NCBI GenBank assembly: GCA_963921425.1 | Contig: OY992833.1 | Span: 25,654,698 to 25,718,697, forward strand | DNA length: 64,000 bases | Source of the DNA: Dryas octopetala | Lineage: Eukaryota > Streptophyta > Magnoliopsida > Rosales > Rosaceae | Direction of reading: 5' to 3' | Made by a program: the position numbers and the translations under genes | Shown here: positions 1-11,172 of the stretch, piece after piece | Layout of the letters: every line of letters starts with the position of its first letter | Position numbering within the stretch: position 1 is the first letter of the stretch | Notes under the pieces: model-generated | What the model was told of the DNA's origin: nothing | What the model saw: the letters and a program-made list of their open reading frames with translations, nothing else | Databases searched by the model: none

Positions 1-369
1 TTTGTAGATTATGGATGCAGTTGAAATAACCCCTTTAATTTAGTGTCTAAATTGAACTTTAGCCAAAACTTTTCATGCAATATTGTTTTCTTTTTAATTA
101 TGAAAAAAGGGCAGTTGGGAATTTGCATAAATTTGGCGGTAAGATATATATTAATTTTTATTGAAGTTAATTTGTAGACTTATTAAAAAAGAAATAGCTG
201 AGAGCCTGAGAGAGAAAATTACTGCGGCGACGCCAAACCCAGAACCAGGAGCCCAGCTATTGTAAAACGAAACATCCGCCATAAATGATAAAACCCTAGT
301 GAAACCCACAAGCTCATTTTGTTTCGCGACTCCGAGTTAATAAGTCGCCAGCCGAGACGACTCGGCGAA
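1..369 (+). promoter_or_regulatory. Upstream region and 5' leader of the AlkB-type gene
   Basis: This AT-rich stretch ends in a more GC-balanced leader just before the start codon at 370. A telo-box-like motif, AAACCCTA, lies at 291-298. Such motifs are common near transcription starts of plant housekeeping and translation-related genes. I see no convincing TATA box. Leader assignment is inferred from position only. Confidence 0.4.
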
Positions 370-2843
370 ATGTACGGATCCGATACGGTCCCCGAGTATT
401 TGGAGCGAACCGCTTTCAGAACGGCGGAGAAGAAGTACAAGCTGTATTACGAAGACACTTTGAACTTCTCCAAAAAGTAATTCTTTCTCCCAACTATTTC
501 GCGATTTCGATTCCAATTCGTGGTAACCAAACATGTAATTTCGATTTCTCAGGAAAAAGCAGCCTAAACTGGTGGATTTATCAGAGGTATTGGATTTCAA
601 GTCCATTCTAGAATTGTACAATCAGAACGCTGAGCTTCCACCTGGAATCGTTCCCATTCCATGTGGTTTCGATCGCCCTGTCTTCTGCTTAGAAAATCGC
701 ACAGGTATCAATCTACTCTTTTCATTCATTTTCACTATTTTGCCATGAAATTGTTTTATATAATTGATCAATTTTGATGGTTAACCAAAGTATTTATATT
801 TGTGAGGTTGCAATTTATATTCACATACTATAATAAATTTTTTGGTTAAACATTATTCTTAAAAAATTAAGCTATTAAGTTGTGAGTCAATTGTTGTGTT
901 TGTTATAAACTTATAACATATATTTCCTTTTTGAAACTATTCAGGATTTTATTTCATTCCTGGAGCACTGAGTATAGAGGAACAATGCCAATGGATAAAG
1001 GAGAGTTTAACCAGCTTCCCCCAACCTCCTAATAGAACAAATCACAATGCATTTTACGGGCCTATAAATGATTTATTTAGTGCGGCAAACGAGAGGAAAG
1101 TTTTGGTTGCAGAAGGGAGTTCAAATTCTGAATGCAATCCTTCTGTCAGCAATGGAGATGCTCTTGAATGGAAGTTCTTTGAGGAACATGAATTGTCTTC
1201 AAAAGGAAACTCGTGCAAATCAGTTTCAGCTTCAGTTCTATTGCGGAAATTGCGTTGGAGCACCCTTGGCCTGCAATTTGACTGGTCCAAGGTACGTGTT
1301 AATTCATTTTTCTAATTGAAAGCATATTAACCATTTTCACTAAATAAGGATTGCACGTCACCTGCAATCCCCACCGATTTGGGTGGGAAACAATTTAAGG
1401 TTGTTCCACTGACCTCTGTATTGAATGATTTTTCTCATGTGCTTGAGTTTTTTTTTTTTTTTTTTTAATAAACAGGAACTAACATTTTCAATCTAAAAAT
1501 AATTGCTACCCTCGTAAGCAATGCATAGTATCTATTGGTAAATTAGTATGCACTAAGACTCTGCTTCATGCACTCAAGTTGAATCACAACATGTGTCTAA
1601 CCTGATAAGCCATCCAATTCAGTTACTCATGATTCAAATTCAAACTTCAGATCAGTTGCTCATGGTTTAATTTCAAATGCTTTGTAGTTTGTTACTGGTG
1701 TTTATTTGTAACAGATAGAGATAAGTGTTGTTCATCCTTTGTATTCAAACTCGTACCTGACACACTATAAATAAGATATACTGCAGCATCTCAAGTTGAG
1801 GCTTTCAATTATATCTTTGTAACTTTATGGTATCAGAGCTCCAAAACATCCAACGATTTTAACGATCCTTTGTCTTTGTGACTTTATAACCGATGTTATG
1901 TTCACAATGCAGCGGAACTATGACGTCTCTCTCCCACATAAGAAGATCCCTGATACACTATGTCAATTGGCTAAAAGACTGGCAGCACCTGCTATGCCTC
2001 TGGGTGAGGAATTCCAGCCTGAAGCTGCAATAGTGAACTACTTTGGGCTAGGTATTACTAGGACAAAATTGTATATATTAGAATATTGTAACCACCAATT
2101 TAAATGTTCCTTTTTTGGTTCGAAAGTTTATACAATCTAGGATTTATATTTGCTCTGGTTTTCTGTTTGTTTTTTTTTTTTTTGGTCTAGGCGATATGCT
2201 TGGGGGCCACCTTGATGACATGGAAGCTGATTGGAGTAAGCCTATCGTAAGCATGAGGTATCTTGGCATGCCATTTAATTTTTGTTTATTGGTCATGGTT
2301 GTTTGTCAAGAAAAAAGAATAGAAAATTGAGATTAAACATCTACTTAGGAACTGAAATATCTTTCACTTTCCTCAGTTTAGGCTGCAAAGCAATTTTCCT
2401 TTTGGGAGGAAAGGTTAGACAGGATCCTCCGCTAGCAATGTTCCTTCGAAGTGGTGATGTTGTACTTATGGCTGGGGAAGCAAGGGAATGCTTTCATGGT
2501 AAGTGCGAACCTTCAGCTCTTGCACTTGCACTTAACTAACTCTACTCGGCCTTAATCCTGCCTGCTTTCTTTTGATGAATAGTAGTTTGACTATCCCATT
2601 TTCCAGAAACACATACTGTAGTTTTGATATGATAAGTAATTCCCAGAGTCTATTGTTTTTACATCCTCATAAGAGAGATCTGCTCTGCTTTCTTGTATTG
2701 CAGGCGTGCCTCGGATTTTCACAGACAGAGAAAATGCTGAAATTGTGCCTCTTGAGCAGAAGTTCTCACATGAGGATGATTTTAATTTTTTAGAATACAT
2801 CCAAACTTCAAGAATCAACATCAACATCAGACAAGTATACTGA
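370..2843 (+). CDS. ALKBH1: ALKBH1-like 2-oxoglutarate/Fe(II) dioxygenase (AlkB homologue)
   Basis: Predicted nucleic-acid demethylase of the AlkB family, which oxidises methyl groups on DNA or RNA bases using Fe(II), O2 and 2-oxoglutarate. Seven exons join in phase to give 357 residues: 370-476, 553-704, 945-1291, 1913-2051, 2191-2257, 2377-2498 and 2704-2843. All introns are GT-AG. The iron site is visible as HLD in GGHLDD (His255, Asp257) and the distal His311 in ECFHG. The C-terminal RxNxxxR motif that binds 2-oxoglutarate reads RININIR (Arg348, Asn350, Arg354), with Asn where many homologues have Thr. The N-terminal extension of about 85 residues before FYFIPG is typical of ALKBH1-type proteins. 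All catalytic residues are present, so the gene looks functional. Which substrate it uses (tRNA, mRNA or DNA) cannot be read from sequence. Confidence 0.93.
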
Positions 2844-3663
2844 GATTATTATTCTTTTTCATCCAAATTTAGATTGCATTTTGGATTCGATGAAAGGAAG
2901 TTTTGGTAATACAGAATTGTTAGAGATGGTTCTACACAAGGACATGAGGGAGAGCTATGTAACAACAATGGTGTGGCACCCATGAATGTCGAGCTTGTTA
3001 CAAGTTAAATGCAGAAAAAAAGAAAAACAAAGAACGGAAAGATGAATGGAACTAGCATTGGTGAGAAAGGACTTTTGCCAGATATTTTATTGAGGAATTG
3101 AATCTAACTAGTGCGAATAGATATTCTTTGACAGTTTGATTTAACTGGGGATGTTATTTTGGTAAAATTCATACCTGATGCTTGGGATGTGCAAGTCCAA
3201 TTTTCTCACAACTCAATTTTTGTAATCTGGTCGGAGGTTATGAGAAAGCTAATGGATGTTTTATCAGTTGATTATCGTATATATCAAACTGTATTCTACA
3301 TTTTATTTTAACCGAAACAGACTAAACAGAGACTACAGAGTTCAATTACAGAAAATCCTGTGTCTCTCGCTCAGTCGCTCTCTCCCAAGTGTGTTGATTA
3401 ACGTCTTTAATAGTTATGGAATAATGTTGTTTGCACAATTTTATGTGCTAATGCAGATAAAACTATCCCATAATCTTACCTCTATTGTTGATTTTGAATT
3501 TAAAAGAAAAATGGACCTGGTATTAATGGACAGTTGGTTTTCAAATTACTGTAGGAACTATAAGAGTGAAACTGATAAAACTTAACAGACATGTGTTAAA
3601 GAAGACGATCATCAGTCATGGTTTAAAGCCATAAAAAGTCGAGCAATTAAATTCTAAGAAAAC
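2844..3663. other. 3' untranslated and spacer DNA after the AlkB gene
   Basis: Follows the TGA of the AlkB-type gene. The first few hundred bases probably include its 3' UTR and poly(A) region. A 109-codon open frame at 3256-3585 has AT-rich, low-complexity composition and no recognisable domain, so I do not call a gene. Confidence 0.4.
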
Positions 3664-3674
3664 AAAAAAAAAAA
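3664..3674 (-). terminator. RNA polymerase III terminator of tRNA-Leu
   Basis: A run of eleven A on the plus strand, hence eleven T on the transcribed minus strand, starts about 10 bases past the tRNA 3' end. A T-run directly downstream is the normal Pol III termination signal. Confidence 0.75.
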
Positions 3675-3683
3675 GGCTTTAGA

Positions 3684-3691
3684 TGTTGAGA

Positions 3692-3724
<33 letters not shown>

Positions 3725-3764
3725 ACCTTAATCTGGCGCCTTAGACCAACTCGGCCATCTCAAC
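3684..3764 (-). tRNA. tRNA-Leu (anticodon AAG)
   Basis: The reverse complement folds as a class II tRNA of 81 nt. The acceptor stem pairs GTTGAGA with TCTCAAC and the discriminator base is A. The A box reads TGGCCGAGTTGGTCTAAGGC and the B box reads GGTTCAAATCC. The anticodon stem CCAGA/TCTGG holds the loop TTAAGGT, giving anticodon AAG for CTT leucine codons. The long variable arm expected of tRNA-Leu is present. There is no intron, CCA is not encoded, and a T-run follows. Confidence 0.96.
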
Positions 3765-5044
3765 GCGTTGATACAATCATTTCCGAAATTGTTTATATTA
3801 ATTTTTGTTGATAAAAACACAACCATATGAATGCAAGAGCCTGCGGTGATTACCAAATTACAAATACAATACTGATGAGAGATGAATGAGTTCTCTGATT
3901 GGGCGGCGCTGAAAAATGAAAAACGATTGCCGTTGAAAATTAAAACAAGTAAATATATAGCCGACAGTTGTTCTCTTTGGATTGTTAATTTGTTGGAAAG
4001 TAGACAACTTTGGCTCTGTCCAACAAGTTGGTACTGCTGAATAGCCTGAATGAATAAAAAAAGAGATTGACTTTACAACTGCGTTCGAGTAATGTATAAA
4101 AAGTCTCAAAAAGATATCTTTATTGTTTGTCTCCAACACTTGGAATGTCATAATTAATTCTAATTACAACATTGATTCTTTATACCTATATGATTTTGTA
4201 ATTAGGGTTTGATGAAGGTGATTCGACGAGCAAATCCAACTTTGTCTACAAAGTCACATTGAGACTGGAAATTATATAGGAAAGTTGACCTGAAACCAAA
4301 GAGCACATAAAGCTAAAGACCTTTTAGATAGTTTTCAAAGGGAGTCAAGCGACTCGAATGCTTAAATTAGTATTTGAAGATTAAAAATGTCATGTCTAGA
4401 ATGAAGTTTGTCATTCTCAAGTCCTAAACTCTACACTTACACAAGGGGATATTTCTGTTGGAAAAAAATAGCTTCACTTATCAAACCATGTCATTTTATG
4501 ATTTATGGCATTTTACCTTTGTTGTTAGGAATAATCCTGAAAGACTAAATAGTGACTAGTGATCAAAACTCACAAGGTATCTCATAATCTACAAAGAAGA
4601 AACATCCCATTTTGTAAGAAAAATATGGTGAAAATATCAAATCTGTTATCCACTTGGGAGATATTTTTACCAATTGATGAAACTCAATTCAATTCAAAAA
4701 TCAAAACCATTAATCAACATCACCCACAGGTGACAAAGCTCAAACATGTAAGATGTACAACAGTACAAGAAAGAGTCACACAAAGAGTAGAAGAAAGAAA
4801 AACCAAAGTAAAAACAAACACGTCCGCTAAAATCCAAATCGCCAACCCCTTAAAAGCCAGCCAAGCACACACGCGTCTACGTGTTCATTTCGATGACCAC
4901 TTTATATTCACACAATTCTAAATAAATATAACGCGAAAAAATAATAATAAAAATCTTCGTTACTCTCATTATCTCTCTATCTCCCTCTCTACACCTTTCG
5001 CTTCTTCCTCTGCTCGTTATCTCAATTTTCTCACACATTCAGAA
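3765..5044 (+). promoter_or_regulatory. Spacer with probable promoter and leader of the zinc-finger gene
   Basis: Mostly AT-rich spacer without supported genes. Close to the next start codon, a TATA-like TAAATATAAC lies near 4920-4930, followed by a pyrimidine-rich leader with many CTCT blocks at about 4960-5030. That pattern suits a plant core promoter and short 5' UTR for the gene at 5045. Open frames at 3858-4151 (minus) and 4559-4921 (plus) have no recognisable domain. Confidence 0.45.
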
Positions 5045-5341
5045 ATGGGCGGTCCGATTGTGTTGACCCAGCTGGCCACGGGTCTGAGCGTGCTGGCCGG
5101 GGCGGTCCTCGTCAAATCGGTCATGGACCAGAAGCCCATGGCCGGCCCGTTTCCGAGGTGTCCCAGTTGCAATGGCACGGGCCGGGTCACGTGCCTCTGC
5201 TCGCGCTGGTCGGATGGCGATGTCGGGTGTCGGACATGTGCCGGCTCGGGACGGACTTTCTGTAGCAGCTGCGGTGGGTCCGGCACCGGTCGACCTCTCC
5301 CGGTTCAAATCTCCGTACGGCGTCCAAACCCCCCCTCGTAG
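5045..5341 (+). CDS. Small DnaJ-type cysteine-rich zinc-finger protein
   Basis: Intronless gene for 98 residues. Residues 4-23 form a hydrophobic N-terminal stretch that could be a membrane anchor. The rest is a DnaJ-like cysteine-rich domain with CPSCNGTG (Cys39, Cys42), CLC (Cys50, Cys52), CRTCAGSG (Cys62, Cys65) and CSSCGGSG (Cys73, Cys76): eight cysteines that could bind two zinc ions. There is no J domain, so this is a stand-alone DnaJ/Hsp40 cysteine-rich domain protein. The best-known plant relatives of that general type, such as BSD2 and LQY1, act in plastid protein assembly. Whether this one is plastidic is inference. GC content is clearly higher than in the flanks, as expected of a real coding exon. 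The exact subfamily name is uncertain. Confidence 0.85.
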   Translation: MGGPIVLTQLATGLSVLAGAVLVKSVMDQKPMAGPFPRCPSCNGTGRVTCLCSRWSDGDVGCRTCAGSGRTFCSSCGGSGTGRPLPVQISVRRPNPPS

Positions 5342-6785
5342 CCGGTTCGGTTTTGCTTCTAGAAACTTATAGTTATACAAACTTTATCTCTCTCCTCTCA
5401 TTTTTTTTTTTTTCAGAAAAAAAAAAAGATTAAAATTAAGTCATGTATTATATTAAGCTGATGTTTACTTTGAGAGGTGGAGAGGAGGTGGGAGTTCATT
5501 ATGAGGCTGTAATGACATCACTTTTCTAATATAATTATGACTAAATTTCTGTTTAGTTTTTTTAAGTGTAATTTCTTATGAGGGTTCATTAAATTTCGTG
5601 GTTTTGATTACTTGTGTAAGTGAAGTTTAACTAGTAGTTGCTGCTTTGTTGCTTATATTTGCTCAATCTAACTCAGACCAATGGTGATTTTGAGTACCAA
5701 CTTGTCCCCATCCTATATGTTTGAATATAATATGTGATTAGATTATTTTGGAGCGAACTTGCAGATAAAAGGAAAAAGAATTCTGTCAATCTTGCAAAAA
5801 TGAAAGCTGGTATCATAAGAGCGTCAATTTCTAAATTTGCCATATGCCAGGCTTGCCAGCAATAGTTACTAGTTATAGTAATTGAGTTAGGTTTTCAATG
5901 CTACTTGAGTTATAGCTCATGAACGAGTGATTAAGTAGAAGAATTTTAATGAAATAAAAGAGCTGAATTGATACATCCGCCATCCAAATTACTTAAGAAT
6001 TTTGAAATAAGCGAGCTGAATTGATATGTGTCCACTGTTCAAATTACTATGTATTCGAGTATCGTCTAAATTACTTTCTATTATGAATTTATGATTGAAT
6101 TAAAAACAAAATTAATAAAATAAGCGAGCTGAATTGATACATCCACCGTCCAAACCATCCAAATTACTTTCTATTTCCACGTTTTGACTAAACGATTGAG
6201 AATCAAAGGTGATGATGCCAAGATTATTGAACGGATGAACAAAGTGGGATTAAGATTAGTTGTTGTCTTGTGGAATAGGAAAAATCTGTTTTATTCATCA
6301 TTTTACATTATAAGTAAGATTAGCAATAAGCTTTGCCTCAATTCCATATGTTTTAAGACCTAAAAGATTATTTGTAAACCAACTCTTGATACTTAATCTG
6401 TGATCATGTTTTAAACTTCTGATTTATGTGTGCTAATTCTTATCAAAACGATCATCACATACTCTGCTCCTCCATGTTAATCATTGGTGATTTTGTATCA
6501 CAATAATGGGTGCTTTCAGGTGACAAATTTTGTACGTAGTAAGCTGATTTCATACATATGGAATCCAGTCCAAAGAGATTTTTGTACACCAGAAGATCAT
6601 TCTATAAAACAAACATTACAAGTTTTAGTCCTACAAATTTCCCTTGGAACAACACAGACATCCCTTAGCCCCTTCTTCAACACTTAAAACTTCCTCGGAT
6701 TAATAATATGTGATCAGTGATCACCAATGTTGCCCCTTCTTCAACACTAAAAACTTCCCAATTAATTAGAATTCTCCCACTTTCC
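5342..6785. other. Spacer between the zinc-finger gene and LHCA2
   Basis: Contains the probable 3' UTR of the zinc-finger gene (homopolymer-rich, 5400-5430), a short degenerate repeat described separately, and AT-rich DNA. The part from about 6480 to 6785 probably includes the LHCA2 3' UTR, because LHCA2 ends at 6786 on the minus strand. A near-repeat of CCCCTTCTTCAACACT occurs at about 6667 and 6733. Confidence 0.4.
5950..6175. repeat. Short degenerate repeat, spacing about 57 bp
   Basis: The string GAGCTGAATTGATA recurs near 5959, 6012 and 6125, followed each time by a variant of CATCC-CCGTCC and AAATTACT. Spacings are about 53 and 113 bases, fitting a roughly 57-bp unit with one degenerate copy between. 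No known element is recognised. Confidence 0.55.
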
Positions 6786-8221
6786 TCACTTGGGTGTGAA
6801 AGCCTGTTACAAACCATCACAATTAAATGTTAGTCTAATTAAGCAATTGCAAAGTATTTTATAGTCTTAGAAACATTCTCTGGTATGCACATATTTGTGA
6901 CATGTTAGATTTTTTTGTATGTCAAAGGATGTCCATGCAATACTTACAGCAAAAATGGTGGCATGACCAGGATCAGCAAGGTGAGCAAAGAGGTTGTCAA
7001 TGGGGCCAGTACCAGTGTAAATGTGTTGGAACCAAGCACCCATCACAGCCAACATAGCCAGCCTCCCATTCTTGATCTCCTTTGTCCTCAACTCCTTGAT
7101 TTTCTCAGGAGACCCACTTCCCCATCCAAGTGGGTCGAACCAAAGCCCACCTGGGTACCCAACATCGGTCCCTGTGAGCTTGTTGTTGGGGAAGATCGGG
7201 TCGGTGTTAACGGATCCGGGCTTGAGGATGTCGGCCCATCTTCTGCCCTCGGCCCACCCAATCAAAACGAGCTCAACAATGAATAGGGTGGTTGTGTCTG
7301 TGAAGTACTCTTGCTCCCCAGCAGTGTACCATGAGGGAGTGTTTAGAATGCCGATCTTTGTCAAGAATTCTGGGATGAAGATACCAGCAGCACCCAACAT
7401 TGCCCATCGGCAGTGTACAAGCTCTGCTTGCACGTTCCATCTCAGACTGTCAGGGTCAGATGCTGTTCAATATTGTAACAAGCATTATTACAATTTTCAT
7501 CACCATTTACTCATACAACATTCATTTGAACATTTTGAGGGATATAATTGATTTTGACTTACAAAGACCAAGAGGATCAAAGCCAAAGTCTCCAGGGAGG
7601 CTGCACCATAATATAAACACTAAATTAAGAACTATAGCTATATTCTCTAACCAACAATCTAACATGTTACGTTGTTGTTGAACTGTTAATATTGACTTGT
7701 GTTTAAATGCGTCGTGTCAAATTTATAGCATAACAACATAAAGCTTTGTCTAAATGTCCGATTCTAAATTCACAATCTCACAACATAACACGTAGATATA
7801 AAACAGACCTTCCATCGAGCCATGGAGGAGGGGTGCTGCCTGGGAACCAAAGTGGCCTTTCAGGGTCAGCTGCTGCAGCACGAACTGTCAAAGATGCTGA
7901 TCCGGTGGGTGCTGCAGTGATGTTTCTCACTCTCAGCTTCCTCCCACCAAAAAACGAAGCCTTTGTTGCTGCCAAACAAGACCCACCCTTCTGGGAGCTG
8001 CACCAATATATATGATTTATCTCTTAATTTCTTGCATTAAATACCAAATCATCCACTAACCCACCAAATATTTAGTCCAATACTTAATTAATCACATATT
8101 AAATAAACAATCAATGATCATAATCACATATCAAAGTTGCATTTAGTGGTTTGAAGACTTGCCTAGGAGAAGATATGGCAACAGCTGCAATGGCAGAAGA
8201 AGAAGCCCAGGCTGATGCCAT
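6786..8221 (-). CDS. LHCA2: Photosystem I chlorophyll a/b-binding protein Lhca2
   Basis: Nuclear gene for the Lhca2 antenna subunit, which is imported into the plastid, binds chlorophyll a/b and carotenoids in the thylakoid and passes light energy to photosystem I. Five exons join in phase to 272 residues: 8163-8221, 7809-7997, 7563-7600, 6948-7462 and 6786-6803. A Ser/Ala-rich transit peptide covers about 60 residues. The mature part has [19 protein letters not shown], helix B with [11 protein letters not shown], helix C with [11 protein letters not shown], helix A with [19 protein letters not shown], and ends AFTPK. This matches Lhca2 rather than Lhca1, 3 or 4. The helix-B ligand is His, whereas Lhca3 and Lhca4 carry Asn there, which is associated with red-shifted chlorophylls. 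The last exon is only 18 bp. Intron 1 has a GC donor (AG|GCAAGT); the other introns are GT-AG. Confidence 0.97.
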
Positions 8222-8344
8222 TTTGAGGCTTTGACCAAACTAAGCTTTCTTTGGTGATCTGTAATCCTGTGCTGTAGAAGCAGTATGGGGTCGGTGTATG
8301 TAGCAATGGGAAAAGAGATATGCAACTCTCTCTGTTAATGTACG

Positions 8345-8410
8345 AGGGGGCTTATCTTAAGGGATAGGAGAGTGGTGTCCGATTGGCTTTTGGGCTGCCA
8401 TGTGGCATAT
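8345..8410 (-). promoter_or_regulatory. Proximal LHCA2 promoter with light-type motifs
   Basis: Read on the minus strand, this stretch 125-190 bp upstream of the LHCA2 start carries GATAAG (an I-box core, plus-strand 8351-8356), CCAATC (CCAAT box, 8381-8386) and TGCCACATGG (a G-box-like CACATG, around 8398-8407). I-box plus G-box pairs are typical of light-regulated photosynthesis genes. Function is inferred from motif and position only. Confidence 0.5.
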
Positions 8411-10238
8411 AGAATCTCATAGTGGGCCCCTTTAACCCCTCAAGGGCCTCAACCTCCAATTCTCGAGCTTACCTGGAATAATCACAAACTTGTGGTTCAC
8501 ATCCCAACCCCAAGTCACTGATATATCTAAGAACCGATTACAACCAATGAGGCCATGTTATAATGGGGCCATTCCCATCTCATATAGGGTAATGATTTTT
8601 TTTTTTTTTTTTATAATGTAAAAGATTCATGGGCTCCTTTGGACCACATATGGCATACCATGCTTAACATTTAATCAATTGCAACAATCTTCTTGTCTTG
8701 ACACCTTCCACCACATAAAGCTCAGTTTAATCTATTTGGGCTAGGAAAGTGTTCAACCCAGCTACTCACCGTTAAATAATTTGGACCTGAAGTTCAAATA
8801 GTGGGCTGGGCCTTTTCAATTAGCAGAACGAAAGTCCAATTACAACTGCAGCTAGCTAGATCAATCCCAACCATTCACTGGATTGACTAGGATGCTCTGA
8901 GCCCAAACAACTAGCCCAGACAATGCAGGAGATCCTCAGATAAATTTGATTGTCCAATATTCCTTCCTTGATCATAATTCGTAAACGATTCATTTGCTAC
9001 AAATATACACTGACAATATTTCATTTTAGTGAATTCTGACTCATTATAAACTTAATTTGTCACTTACAAATAAGATACAAATTATTTAGTGAGTAAACTC
9101 TCTATCGTTATTGAACTGTAAATGGCTTTACAATAATTAAATTTGCTCAATAATGGGATAGATAAAAACCATGCATTAGGGTTTACCGAGACATAATTAT
9201 CCCAAATTTACTCCAAGTGAAAAAGCAACCGACCAGGAGATCTAGTTTGGTAGAATATATATGGGCCTTTTAAGGAAGCAAATGGTGGTTAGCTACTTAG
9301 CAGATCAATTTGTGTAACGTAATTAGTGATTGTCTGTTTGAGGTCTACCAACAACATCAAAGCGTGTTTGATATATTAGGATTTGGCAAATCCCTTAAAG
9401 GCTTTATATAAAAAGAAGGAGCATTTATCAACTATCAAGCATGGCTGCTAATCCTTATGTTCTCCTTTAAGTACTTTCTCACTTTGGATTCCCTAATTAT
9501 CATATTATTTTGCATGTGCTTGCTATTACTAATGCAATTATGTCTGTAAAGAAATTATAGCATCAAACGGTGTCGTAATTATGCCTCAGGAGGTAGTGAT
9601 TGATAATTATAAAACATACAAATCTGTCTCTGAGAGAGAGAGAGAGAGAGAAGTGGGGTCATAATAAAGTTTGATTAGCATACAATTCTCTAGCTATCTA
9701 TCTATCTGATCCATATCTCATCCTTTTGATTGTTTCTTAATTGCGGAGTCAACAAGCGAAGACAGAGTCCTATATATTGATCATTAACGTGTTTAACAGT
9801 CTAATAGAAATAAGAGATACATGTGAAGCCCCAGTGAGTTATTAATGTTCTGAAAGGTACCAAATGATGAATGGCAGCATTTGGTTGTAATAAACCTGTA
9901 AAAAGCTTTAATATTATTGTGTCGGATTCTACCTCAGTTGGCCCCAATGATTATAATGCTGTTTCTCAATTTATGGTCACACCATTCATCATAGACTCAC
10001 ATGCTATCGCTCATGTATTTAGGTTCAAAACTTGATTCATTGTGGGGGCAAATCCAATTCCAATAATGATCTAGTTTTAAGTTAGAGAGTGTTTGAAATT
10101 TTTGATCAAATACAATTGTTTCATATTAGATGATAGATTATTCATAATCAATATATTAAGTGGGTATCTTTATACCGCATCAAGCCTTTAGAGGTCAAGT
10201 TGCGAACAATATTGTACAATCTTCGGAAGAAAGACATA
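8411..10238. other. Intergenic DNA upstream of LHCA2
   Basis: No gene supported. The first few hundred bases may extend the LHCA2 promoter. A (GA)n run of about 20 bp lies near 9631-9650 and a T-run near 8597-8612. The rest is AT-rich DNA without recognisable domains or clear repeats. Confidence 0.4.
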
Positions 10239-10400
10239 GGGCAAATAGAGTGTACATTGCGAAAATTGGGATTGTAGAAATCTTATGTCTTTTGACTCTT
10301 TCTCATTAATTTATTTTTTCCCCCTTTTTGGCTTAAGCTTATTTCTCATGAGAAAGCTAAGGGCCCAACAAAGTGTACATTGCAAAATTGGGATGGTAGC

Positions 10401-11122
10401 TGACTAATCATATGGGCATAACAACAAGTCACATAAGGTTTAACATCATGTCGTTTGGGCATAGGCCCAAAGGATAAGCCCCTCCTAAGCTCCTGAGCTC
10501 CTAGGCACCGACTTCCTAGGCCCAAAGACTAAGCCCTTCCTAGGCTCCTAGGCTCCTAGGCTCCTAGGCTCCTAGCCCCTGACCTCCTAGGCTCCGGCCC
10601 CCTCGGCCCCGGCCTCATAGGCGCTGACCTCCTAAGTTCCGGCCTCCCTAGGCTCCGGCCTCCCAAGCTCCAGCCTCCTAGGCCTCGACCCGTGTCAACT
10701 CATTCGGATCCTTGAAACAGGTGACACGTGGCGCTCCTACAGTGCGAGTCGTTACAAGGGACACGTGTCATCACCAGATTGGTTGACATTCTTCCAAAAG
10801 TACTATAAAGAGGTACTTTTTTGTCACAAAAAAACATTCAATCAATACTATACTATTCACTCACTCTGCTCACAGATTCTCTGAACACTGACTTGAGCGT
10901 CGGAGAAAGTTCGACCGGTACCACACCGGTGCCCTTCCCGCTCACTTTTGTGTACTTGCGCAGAGTGCTTTGGATATCATTCGATCTCCACTATTCACTA
11001 GTCGGACTCAGCTAATTGTTCCTACCCCACTTCAACGTGTCATCCACTCAGTAGGAGGTCAACGGGTCCACTTGGTTTGACTCGACGTTGACTGCTAGCT
11101 TTACTATTTTTGAGCATTAACA
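10401..11122 (+). mobile_element. Solo LTR of an LTR retrotransposon (722 bp, TSD GTAGC)
   Basis: The element starts TGACTAATCAT, ends AGCATTAACA (TG...CA) and is flanked by the 5-bp duplication GTAGC (10396-10400 and 11123-11127). Inside are G-box-like ACACGTG motifs near 10724 and 10760, a TATA box CTATAAAG near 10802, and the phrase TTGAGCGTCGGAG near 10892, which I recognise from many plant Ty3/gypsy-type LTRs. No primer-binding site, gag-pol sequence or second LTR is present. It is best explained as a solo LTR left by recombination between two LTRs. Orientation follows the TATA box. The superfamily is inferred. Confidence 0.85.
10460..10690. repeat. CTCCTAGG-type tandem repeat in the U3 part of the LTR
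   Basis: An 8-bp motif CTCCTAGG or CTCCTAGC is repeated head to tail near 10530-10575, and drifts into CTCCGGCC-type variants up to about 10690. The block is far richer in C and G than its surroundings. It lies upstream of the TATA box, so it is in the U3 (promoter) part of the LTR. Confidence 0.8.
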
Positions 11123-11172
11123 GTAGCAATCTTATTTCTCTCTCTGTTTTGTTTTTTTATTCCTTTTTGGTC

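Larger units (their letters stand above)
10239..11172. repeat. Direct duplication (unit about 122 bp) split by a solo LTR
   Basis: Copy A (about 10239-10340) contains TGTACATTGCGAAAATTGGG, then TTGTAG and AATCTTAT, then CCCTTTTTGG. Copy B starts near 10361 with TGTACATTGCAAAATTGGGA and reaches GTAGC at 10400. It resumes at 11123 with GTAGCAATCTTATTTC and ends in CCTTTTTGG. The LTR at 10401-11122 therefore inserted into copy B, and copy A shows the empty site. Confidence 0.8.

Noticed and set aside
6915..7551. Plus-strand open frames of 123 and 176 codons
   Set aside because: They lie antisense to the large LHCA2 exon 4, whose minus-strand product is unmistakable.
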